The position numbers and the translations under genes were made by a program. From the NCBI RefSeq assembly GCF_031844685.1, contig NZ_CP134605.1, positions 3,554,001 through 3,618,000 on the forward strand: a stretch of DNA of 64,000 nucleotides, read 5' to 3'. The notes under the pieces were generated by a model. That model was not told the origin of the DNA. It worked only from the letters and a program-made list of their open reading frames with translations, and did not search any database. Positions within the stretch are counted from its first letter, which is position 1, and each line of letters begins with the position of its first letter. This DNA is from Streptomyces sp. ITFR-21. Its GTDB lineage: Bacteria > Actinomycetota > Actinomycetes > Streptomycetales > Streptomycetaceae. Positions 40,901 through 47,650 of the stretch are shown here, in pieces.

Positions 40901-41311
40901 ATGGGCAGGCACAAGCGGCAGGCGGCAGCCGGGCCGGACGGACTGTTCCGGCTCGCCGCCGCCCGCCGGGCAGGCGTGGTGGCGGTGATGGCCGCGGGCG
41001 TACTGATCGGCTGCGGTTCCCTGCAACCGGTGTCCGCGGCGACCCAGTGCTGCGGGTGCGACGGCCAGGAGGAGGACGAGCCCCCACCGCCGTCGCACGG
41101 CTCCAACCACGGACTGCTGATCATCGACAACTCCAACGCCGACTCCTGGCTGGAGGTGGACCGGACCCTCAACACCCTCGTCGACAGCAAGGGCACGGCC
41201 GGCAGCGACCACGACGGTGACGGCGGCGACGTCGACGTCACCCGGGAGCCGCCAACACCGGGCCAGGCCGCCCCACCGGAAGGACCACAAGGATCGGAAG
41301 GAGACGACTGA
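40901..41311 (+). CDS. Small lipoprotein of unknown function
   Basis: A 136-residue protein with basic N-terminus, hydrophobic core and lipobox (VVAVMAAGVLIGCGS), followed by a CCGC pair, proline stretch and acidic, Asp/Gly-rich tail (SDHDGDGGDVDV). A short central block reads HGLLIIDNSNADSWLEVDRT and looks conserved. It starts 20 bp after the lyase stop codon behind GGAGGG, so both are probably one transcript. Function is unknown; it would sit on the outer face of the membrane. Confidence 0.65.
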   Translation: MGRHKRQAAAGPDGLFRLAAARRAGVVAVMAAGVLIGCGSLQPVSAATQCCGCDGQEEDEPPPPSHGSNHGLLIIDNSNADSWLEVDRTLNTLVDSKGTAGSDHDGDGGDVDVTREPPTPGQAAPPEGPQGSEGDD

Positions 41312-41325
41312 CCACCTCCGCAGCG

Positions 41326-41355
41326 CCGCGGCCCCGCCGGTGGACGGGGCCGCGG
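41326..41355. terminator. Bidirectional hairpin between lipoprotein and WD40 remnant
   Basis: CCGCGGCCCCG and CGGGGCCGCGG form a perfect 11-bp stem with an 8-nt loop, 15 nt after the lipoprotein stop codon and just beyond the end of the minus-strand WD40 fragment. It can end transcription from both sides. Confidence 0.75.
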
Positions 41356-41417
41356 ACCGCACAGGGCCGGGTCGGTCCTGGTGACGTGCCGCCCGACTCG
41401 AGCCCGGACCTCTCCGC

Positions 41418-42080
41418 TCAATCGCGTGAACCGATCCCAAGTGCCCTCTCGGGACCCGAAGTCTGACGGCCGGGTATGGACAGGCGCAGGCCCGGCAAGC
41501 CGGCGTTCATGCCCAGCATGAGGACGTCTCCGGCCTGTGTGACGCTCTGGACGGCGTGGTAGTTGGGGATGGTGATCAAGCAGTCCAGCGTCAAGGGATC
41601 CCGGATCCTCACGGTCCGGTCGCCTTCGACCATGGCCAGCAGGTCGACGCCGCCGACACGTACCGTGACCATCGCTTCGACCTTGCCGGTGAGACCCGTC
41701 GACGGCTGGTTGTTCTCACCGGTCGTCGGATCCCACAAGCGCACGGTGTCGCCGAGGCTGTCGGCCAGCACATTCTGCCCCCGGACCGTTACCGCGCTCA
41801 GACCGGCTCCGTCCGGCGAGGTTTCGTTGTGGGCCCACCTCACGACCAACTCGCCTGTAGTCGGACGCCATAGGTTCAGCTCCGCCCTTCCGACGGCCGC
41901 AAGCAGCATCTCCCCCTTCACCTGGACGCCGCACCGCGCGGAGATCGTGCCGTCGTCGCCGTTACCGGCAGTTCGGGCGGCTCGTTGCGTAAGAGTGTCG
42001 ACCGCGGCGAGGAAGGGTTTCCGCCGGATCTGGGACGAACGGCGGACGCTGGTCGGATCTCCGCCTCCCGCGCCGAGCAC
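41418..42080 (-). pseudogene. WD40-repeat fragment
   Basis: The 220-residue reading frame contains three WD40-like blades: AELNLWRPTTGELVVRWAHN, DTVRLWDPTTGENNQPSTGL and DRTVRIRDPLTLDCLITIPN, each preceded by the usual small-residue strand (LLAAVGRAEL, NVLADSLGD, LLAMVEGD). A functional propeller needs seven or so blades and usually follows an ATPase or peptidase domain in Streptomyces, so this is probably the 3' part of a truncated gene. The first 40 residues are not WD40-like. Its GTG start has no ribosome binding site. Confidence 0.65.
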
Positions 42081-42240
42081 GGGTGCGCAGGACTCTCGGC
42101 GCGGGCTGCGGCCCGCGGTCTACGGTGCGGAAGCGCTCGATCCGGCGCGAGGGCGTCTTACGCGTAGCCCTTGCGAGGGGTACAACCGTGGTTGACGGGC
42201 CGGTCTCCAGCGGCGAGGCCGCCTGTCAGAAAGGCGACAC

Positions 42241-42909
42241 ATGCTCTCAGCCGAGCTGTGGTCCGAGGTGCTGTGCCAAGGTCCGGTACGACGATTCCGC
42301 GAGCGCGGCGTGATGCTGCGTCAGGGTGACCAAGGCACCCACCTGCTCGCCCTCACCGAGGGGCTCGCGAAGGTCGTGAGCCGGGACCGTGACGGCGTCG
42401 TCACCCTGCTCGCTTTTCGCGGAGCGGGCGACCTGCTGGGCGATGTGGCGGTGTTCGAGGGCAGTACCCGCATCGCCGACGTGGTCGCGCTCAGCCCGTG
42501 TTCCGCCGTCGTCCTGGAGGCCACCAGGTTCAAGGCGTTCGTCGAAGAGCGCGGACTGGTCGTGGACCTGATGCGCCAGGCGATGGCGAGGCTGAGGGAA
42601 TCGGACCTGCTGCGGACCGAGCTGCTGACGCTCCCACTGGTCGTACGGCTGGCGCGCACTCTGGTCAGGCTGGTGGAACTCGCCGGCTCGGTACCCGGCC
42701 GGCCCGGCGCGTCGTCGACTGCCGCACTGCAGACGCTGCGGCTGACCGGTCTGACACAGGTGGAACTCGCCCAGGCCATCGGGGTGACGCGTAACGCGGT
42801 GGCCAGCGGGCTCGGGCGGTTGAGGGCGGCGGGGGCTGTGGAGACCGCGCGCCGGGAGATCGTGATCAGGGACCTGGAGACGCTGCGCCTGTGGGCCAAG
42901 ACGGGCTGA
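42241..42909 (+). CDS. Crp/Fnr-family transcriptional regulator
   Basis: A 222-residue regulator. Residues 1-115 form a cyclic-nucleotide-binding beta-barrel (RERGVMLRQGDQGTHLLALT, GDLLGDVAVFEGSTRIADV); the GDLLG turn occupies the phosphate-binding cassette, though the usual Arg-Ser/Thr pair is not clear (GSTRIADV may serve). A dimerisation helix follows and a winged helix at the end (LTQVELAQAIGVTRNAVASG, AGAVETARREIVIRD). ATG at 42241 has GAAAGGCGAC upstream. It is immediately upstream of the cyclase-homology operon in the same direction, with TGTGA half-sites in between, so it may sense the nucleotide made there and regulate the operon. Confidence 0.88.
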   Translation: MLSAELWSEVLCQGPVRRFRERGVMLRQGDQGTHLLALTEGLAKVVSRDRDGVVTLLAFRGAGDLLGDVAVFEGSTRIADVVALSPCSAVVLEATRFKAFVEERGLVVDLMRQAMARLRESDLLRTELLTLPLVVRLARTLVRLVELAGSVPGRPGASSTAALQTLRLTGLTQVELAQAIGVTRNAVASGLGRLRAAGAVETARREIVIRDLETLRLWAKTG

Positions 42910-42974
42910 GCACCGGCTCCTCAAGCCAGCGTGGCACGCGTGGGCGGCGCAACCCCCTGCGCCGGTGCGACGCG

Positions 42975-43019
42975 TGTGAGCCGTGTGATCGGGTGGCGTG
43001 GCGCACGCGGACAGTGTGA
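42975..43019 (+). promoter_or_regulatory. Three TGTGA half-sites in front of the cyclase operon
   Basis: TGTGA occurs at 42975-42979, 42984-42988 and 43015-43019 in the 233-bp gap between the Crp/Fnr gene and the operon. It is the Crp consensus half-site. The copies are direct rather than inverted, so binding by the adjacent regulator is plausible but unproven. Confidence 0.4.
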
Positions 43020-43142
43020 CCGCCGTTACGTGCGGGACGCCCAGTGCTGTGCACTCCGGTCCGGGGCCGGCGTGAATGCTGGGAACAGGTCGCCGCGCGA
43101 CCGCGCTGCTTGCGGCCTTCCGCACACCCCAGGAGAACGCCC

Positions 43143-44051
43143 ATGCCCACCACCGTTCCCGTTCCCGTGCCTGGTTCCGAGAGCCGGCCACTGCCGCCTT
43201 ACCGCGCCCTGCTGGCAGTGGACGCGAAGGACTTCACCGGTCTGCCGGCCGTCCAGCACGCGGCGGTCAGTGAGTTGATTCCGCAACTCGTCGATCTGGC
43301 CCTGGCGAAGGCCGGCCTTGCCGGGCTACGGGATGCCAAGAGGTTTCCGGCGAGCACCGGGGACGGCATTGTCTTCGGCTTCGATCCCGCCCGACTGCCC
43401 TTCGTGCTGTGGCCGTTCCTCCGCGTACTGGACGACGTCCTCGGTGAGTACAACGTCATTTCCGTCGGACCGCGTATCCGGCTGCGGGCCAGTGTCCACG
43501 TCGGCCCGCTACCCGACTCCGGCGCGCCCGGCGACGGAAACGGCACGGCGCGCAACGACACCCACCGGCTGCTGGACTCCCGCCCGGTCAAGGCGATGCT
43601 GGCCTCGGCGAGCGAGCAGACCACGCACCTGGCCGCGATCATCTCCGATCGCGTCTACCAGGACGCCGTCCTCGGCGGCTACACGCGGCTGCTCCCGGAC
43701 CACTGCACCGAGGTGCCCGCGACCGTGGAGGGCAAGAACTTCGCCCAGCGGGCCTGGCTGTACGTCCCCTCGCCGTCGGGCAGTCTCCTGAGCGCCGGAG
43801 TGCCGGCGAAGGAGCCGGCGGCTGCCGGAAGGCCGGAGACGCCGCCCGCCCCCGCACCGTCGGCGGCCCGGTACCAGGGCAACTCCCAGCGGGTCAAGGA
43901 CGGCGCGGCCGTGATGGGCGACATCGGCGGCGACTTCACCTTCACCGGCCGCTCGGACACCACGAACCGCGCCGCCAACCAGCACTGGGGCAGCGGGGAC
44001 AACGTCTCCGGTTCCAAGAACGTCGGCGGCGCGACCGAGGACCGTACGTGA
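43143..44051 (+). CDS. Class III nucleotide-cyclase-homology protein with C-terminal amyloid-like motif
   Basis: A 302-residue soluble protein. Residues of about 20-205 have the layout of a class III adenylate/guanylate cyclase domain: metal-binding Asp27 in ALLAVDAKDFTGLP and Asp74 in FPASTGDGIVFGF, followed by RIRLRASVHVGPLP and AAIISDRVYQDAVLGGY. The usual adenine-selecting lysine before GDG is not visible, as in pyrimidine cyclases (PycC). A Pro-rich linker leads to a short motif at about 243-267 (YQGNSQRVKDG, AVMGDIGGDFTFTG), shared with the next protein. The tail is Gly/Asn-rich. First gene of a four-gene overlapping operon; ATG has AGGAGAA upstream. Inferred role: makes a cyclic nucleotide on infection or stress and is recruited through the motif. 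Confidence 0.75.
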   Translation: MPTTVPVPVPGSESRPLPPYRALLAVDAKDFTGLPAVQHAAVSELIPQLVDLALAKAGLAGLRDAKRFPASTGDGIVFGFDPARLPFVLWPFLRVLDDVLGEYNVISVGPRIRLRASVHVGPLPDSGAPGDGNGTARNDTHRLLDSRPVKAMLASASEQTTHLAAIISDRVYQDAVLGGYTRLLPDHCTEVPATVEGKNFAQRAWLYVPSPSGSLLSAGVPAKEPAAAGRPETPPAPAPSAARYQGNSQRVKDGAAVMGDIGGDFTFTGRSDTTNRAANQHWGSGDNVSGSKNVGGATEDRT

Positions 44052-46147
44052 GCGTCACCGCGGAGGAACCGGACGACGGGGGGCGTGCGGACCGCGACCG
44101 GGAACCGTCCGAAGACGCGGGGGCGGCGGCCGAGGTCCGCACGGACCGGCCCGCAGGCGAAGCCGCTTACGAGGGGAACCGCCAGCGGGTCACGGGCAAC
44201 GGGTTCGCCTTCATGGGCATGGCCAGGGACATCTACGTTCACGCGCCCCCGGAGGAAGCAGGCGACGTGGTCCCCGGCCCCCGTTTCCGCGAGGGTCCGT
44301 ATCCAGCCGACGAGATCGAGGACCGGCTGAGGGGATTCGTCCAGCCGCCCTCGTACCCCGCCAGCCGGGACATCCTCGAACGCGGCCCGCTGCTGCTGCG
44401 GGGAGCGGATGGAACGGGTGCCGGTACGGCCGCCTTCGCGCTGCTGCGCGAACGGTTCGGCCCCAGCGGCATCAGCGGCCTCGACCCGGTTCTGGACCTG
44501 ACGCGGTGGTCGCCGTCCGCTGCCCGCGGCTACGTCCTCCAAGGGCTGTCGCCCGAAGCCGCCGATGCGCTCAGCGGGAACACGCTGGTCGCGTTGGCCG
44601 ACGATCTGCGCCGGGCCGGGGGCGCCCTGGTGGTTGTCGTCGGCAGGGAGCAGCGGCTGCCGCGTGACACATCGCCCTGGCAGGTGCCGCACGTCCCGCC
44701 CCCGGCCTACGAGGTGGCCCGGAGCCTGCTGCTGTCGATGGCGGAGCACGGCACTCTCCCCGCGCAGCTGCTCGAAACCGTCCTGGCCCATCTCGGCGAG
44801 CCCCGCTTCACCGGCTATCTCGGCGCCGGCCAGCTGCCCTCGGTCGCAGTCGACGTCGCCAGGGAACTGCGGGACGTCGCTCTCGGGGAACAACCGGTGG
44901 AGCAGGCGGTGGAAAATCTCCGCCTCGGCGGCAGCAGGGCCGCGCAGGAGACGTTGGACGCGGTACGCGGCAGTGCGGAGGGACTGGCGTTCGCCGCGGC
45001 CGTTGCGCTGCTGGAGTACCAGGACCGTACGGTGATCCACCGGTTCGCCGTCGGGTTGCGGGAGCGGATCGCCGAACGCACCCCGCGGGGCGGGGTTCTG
45101 CCGGCGCCGGCGTCCGGAGGCACGGGACACCCCGATTTACTGGGCCGCAGCTTCGAGGACCGGTTGGCCGATGTGCGGGCGAAGTTGCTCCCGCGGCGAG
45201 TGGTCCCGGTCGGCGGAGGCCGCTACTGGTCGCAACCGGTGGTCTTCCAGGGCAGTCATCAGGCGGAGTTCCTGCTGCGTCGTCTGTGGTGGGACTACGA
45301 CGGCATGGACGAGGTCATCTGGACCGTCCTCCAGGACATGCCCTACCAGCCGGGAGTGGATCTTGCGGCGGGCCAGGCCCTCGGACGGACTCTCCGCCAT
45401 TCCACCGGCCCCCGATGGCTCCAGTCGCTCTACGGTTTCGCGACCTCCGACTACCGCTGGCAACGCAGGCTGGCGGCGTACGCCCTGGGGGAGGTCGCCC
45501 AGAGCCCGGATCTGTCCGGCGCGGTGCGGGCTCAACTCCGGGAGTGGAGCCGACGTCGGAACGTCTCCTTGCGCTGCACGGTGGCGGAGACCTGCGCGGG
45601 CAGTTTCGGGCTCAGCAGCCCGGCCGCCGCCCTGAGTCTGCTTGGCGCCGTCCTCAACGGCGGTGCGGACGAGCTGACCGCGAACCTCCGGAACGCCGTC
45701 TCCTTCGCGCTCAACGTCCTGATCGAGGAGGAGGCGAACCGCACCGCGGTGCTCGACCTCCTGACCGGCTGGCTCGCCGAACCGGCCGGCAGCCTCCGCA
45801 GGGCGTACGCCGTCCATGCCGTCACCTCGCTCGGCGTCAGTGCCTCCACCGGCCAGTTCCGCCCCGGTGCGCCGAGGCTGCCTCTCGCGGAACTGGTGAC
45901 GACCCAGGAAGAGGGTCTTCCGGCCCTCATCACCGCCGCTCTTGAGAACCCCGCTGCGCACGGCGCGATGGCCGAAGCGCTCACCGCCCTCGCCCTGTCT
46001 CCCGATACCGGCCTGCGCACCGCCACGTCCGAACTGCTCGCCGCCGTCTCCGACGCCTCGGCCGGACGCCCCGGAGTCGTCGCCTTCCTCCTTGCTCGCT
46101 ATCGCGCCCGCACCACCTACCAGACCTCAGAAAGGACACGTCCATGA
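44048..46147 (+). CDS. NLR-like protein: amyloid-like motif, degenerate P-loop, helical repeats
   Basis: A 699-residue protein. After a disordered acidic start, residues 41-65 repeat the partner's motif (YEGNRQRVTGNG, FAFMGMARDIYVH). Residues of about 110-205 resemble a STAND/AAA-type NTPase with a degenerate Walker A (LLLRGADGTGAGTAAFALL, no catalytic lysine) and a Walker-B-like strand (GGALVVVVGR). From about 330 to the end the sequence is HEAT/ARM-like helical repeats (WQRRLAAYALGEVAQSPDLS, VSFALNVLIEEEANRTAVLD). Motif plus NTPase-like plus helical repeats is the layout of NLR-type sensors. GTG start overlaps the preceding stop by 4 bp. Likely a sensor or scaffold; ATPase activity is doubtful. 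Confidence 0.7.
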   Translation: MSVTAEEPDDGGRADRDREPSEDAGAAAEVRTDRPAGEAAYEGNRQRVTGNGFAFMGMARDIYVHAPPEEAGDVVPGPRFREGPYPADEIEDRLRGFVQPPSYPASRDILERGPLLLRGADGTGAGTAAFALLRERFGPSGISGLDPVLDLTRWSPSAARGYVLQGLSPEAADALSGNTLVALADDLRRAGGALVVVVGREQRLPRDTSPWQVPHVPPPAYEVARSLLLSMAEHGTLPAQLLETVLAHLGEPRFTGYLGAGQLPSVAVDVARELRDVALGEQPVEQAVENLRLGGSRAAQETLDAVRGSAEGLAFAAAVALLEYQDRTVIHRFAVGLRERIAERTPRGGVLPAPASGGTGHPDLLGRSFEDRLADVRAKLLPRRVVPVGGGRYWSQPVVFQGSHQAEFLLRRLWWDYDGMDEVIWTVLQDMPYQPGVDLAAGQALGRTLRHSTGPRWLQSLYGFATSDYRWQRRLAAYALGEVAQSPDLSGAVRAQLREWSRRRNVSLRCTVAETCAGSFGLSSPAAALSLLGAVLNGGADELTANLRNAVSFALNVLIEEEANRTAVLDLLTGWLAEPAGSLRRAYAVHAVTSLGVSASTGQFRPGAPRLPLAELVTTQEEGLPALITAALENPAAHGAMAEALTALALSPDTGLRTATSELLAAVSDASAGRPGVVAFLLARYRARTTYQTSERTRP

Positions 46148-47052
46148 ACGAGCCGCTGGTGGAGCAACTGACCACCCCTCCCCTGTTGGGCTTGCTGGCG
46201 ATGCACAGGCGACGGACCGCGGGCACCGGCCGGGCCCTCGTCCTTCTCCGCCCGGACGGCGCGGACCGGGTGGCGTACCCCGACGGGCTTGCGCCCAGGA
46301 ACCATCCGCGGCCGACGCTGCTCCACGCCTGGCGGACCGCCACGGCCGACGCGCGGTGGGTCTCCCTCGCCGAGCGCCGGTGCCACGTTGAGGCACCGAG
46401 GCACGGCCGCGGCGGTGACGGGCGTGCCGCCGAAGTCCCGTTGTCCCCACAAAGCGTTGCCTGGTGGGTGGTCGACCCGGTCGTCGTCGCCCGTGAGGCG
46501 CCCACGGAAGACGAGGTCGCCTGGCGCATCGTGGCCGACGCCGGCGTGCGGGGCGTGTGGCCCCACCGGCCTGAGCCGGTGGCGGCAGCCTTCGCGGCCG
46601 GTCCGCCTGATCCCTACCGTGCCGCCTGGGCGATGGAGCGGCTGGGGATCGCCTACCGGTTCCTGCCGCGGCCACCCGGGCCTACGGGTCCTCCCCAAGG
46701 GCCTGCCCTGCCCGCGGTATGGGGTGCGGAACACCATGAGGCGTATCGCTTCTACCGGGATGTGGTGGCAGGCGGCCCGCACGGCTTGGCGGCGCTGTGG
46801 TTGCTCTACCACCCCGAACAGGCGAAGGACGTCCTGGAGTGGACGGTGGCACACCGCAGCGTCCTGGAGGCGCCCGAGAGCTGGGAGCGGTCCCTCGCCT
46901 CCGTGCTGCGGGATCTGAACGGTGACCACCGCTCCTTCATCGGCGTCAAGCTCGCGGAGGTCCTGAGCGACGCCGGCGTGCCGTACGGCGAGGAGACGCT
47001 GAACCGGGTGCGGGAGGCCAGGGCGAACCGTACCCCCGGGGAGCCTCGGTGA
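46144..47052 (+). CDS. Unknown 302-aa protein of the cyclase/NLR-like operon
   Basis: No known family was recognised. The protein is soluble. Its first 100 residues look alpha/beta (LLGLLAMHRRRTAGTGRALV, WVSLAERRCHVEAPRH), the centre is proline-rich (RFLPRPPGPTGPPQGPAL), and the C-terminal 110 residues are helical (AYRFYRDVVAGGPHGLAALW, KLAEVLSDAGVPYGEETLNR). ATG overlaps the NLR-like stop (ATGA) and the gene's own stop overlaps the next start (GTGA), so it is stoichiometrically coupled. Its conserved position argues for a function in the system, for example regulator or second sensor; that is inference. Confidence 0.7.
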   Translation: MNEPLVEQLTTPPLLGLLAMHRRRTAGTGRALVLLRPDGADRVAYPDGLAPRNHPRPTLLHAWRTATADARWVSLAERRCHVEAPRHGRGGDGRAAEVPLSPQSVAWWVVDPVVVAREAPTEDEVAWRIVADAGVRGVWPHRPEPVAAAFAAGPPDPYRAAWAMERLGIAYRFLPRPPGPTGPPQGPALPAVWGAEHHEAYRFYRDVVAGGPHGLAALWLLYHPEQAKDVLEWTVAHRSVLEAPESWERSLASVLRDLNGDHRSFIGVKLAEVLSDAGVPYGEETLNRVREARANRTPGEPR

Positions 47053-47600
47053 CCTGGCGGGGCGGTGGCGCCACAGCGCGCCGCCCACCGGGTCCGTTAC
47101 GTCGCACGGCGCGGGATTCGGCACCCGACACCAGTGTGCTGCTGCGCGAGCTGATCGCCCACAACCACCTGGAGATTGGCCGGGCCGACGGCAAGGCGGC
47201 CGTACTGCTCGCCACGGGGGGTTCCTTGCTCAGCCTGTTGCTGGTTCGCAGGGCCGCCGTCGCGCCATGGGCGCAGTTGCTGTGGTGGTCGGCCGCGCTC
47301 TCCGCGGCGATGTCCGTCGGCGCGCTTCTTCTGGTCCTCATCCCCCGCCGCGAGTCCGCTCTGCGCCAAGGCGTACGGGTGCTCGCGTACTTCGAGGACG
47401 TGGTACGGGCGCAGCACGCGACCCGCCTCTCGGCGAGTTTGGAGGATAGCGCCAGAGTGCCCGAACTCCGGTTGATGCGGGCCCTCCAGGGCACCAGCCG
47501 GATCGCGCACATCAAGAACCGCTACGTGCGCTCGGCCGTCCTCCTTCTCCTCATCGCCCTCGTCATGACACTCGCGACCCTGGCAGCGCCCGGGGGCTGA
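47049..47600 (+). CDS. PycTM-like membrane effector (Pycsar effector / DUF5706-like)
   Basis: A 183-residue membrane protein. After a basic, disordered start, residues 31-70 read LLRELIAHNHLEIGRADGKA then AVLLATGGSLLSLLLVRRAA; the ADxKA motif at the edge of the first membrane helix is typical of the Pycsar effector transmembrane family. A second helix follows (WWSAALSAAMSVGALLLVLI), then a cytoplasmic helical stretch, and a last helix (YVRSAVLLLLIALVMTLATL). In Pycsar systems such proteins damage the membrane after binding cCMP or cUMP made by PycC. Here a cyclase-homology gene is in the same operon, which is strong contextual support. Start GTG overlaps the previous stop by 4 bp. Confidence 0.72.
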   Translation: MTWRGGGATARRPPGPLRRTARDSAPDTSVLLRELIAHNHLEIGRADGKAAVLLATGGSLLSLLLVRRAAVAPWAQLLWWSAALSAAMSVGALLLVLIPRRESALRQGVRVLAYFEDVVRAQHATRLSASLEDSARVPELRLMRALQGTSRIAHIKNRYVRSAVLLLLIALVMTLATLAAPGG

Positions 47601-47606
47601 AAGCCG

Positions 47607-47620
47607 CCGAACCGGTTCGG
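47607..47620. promoter_or_regulatory. Perfect 14-bp palindrome CCGAACCGGTTCGG
   Basis: This self-complementary sequence lies 6 nt after the operon's last stop codon and about 30 bp before the next gene. It may be a short terminator stem or an operator for the 418-aa protein gene. No loop is possible for a classical hairpin without fraying, so an operator is favoured slightly. Confidence 0.45.
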
Positions 47621-47650
47621 GCGGGGGTGCCGCTCGGGCACGATGGGTGG

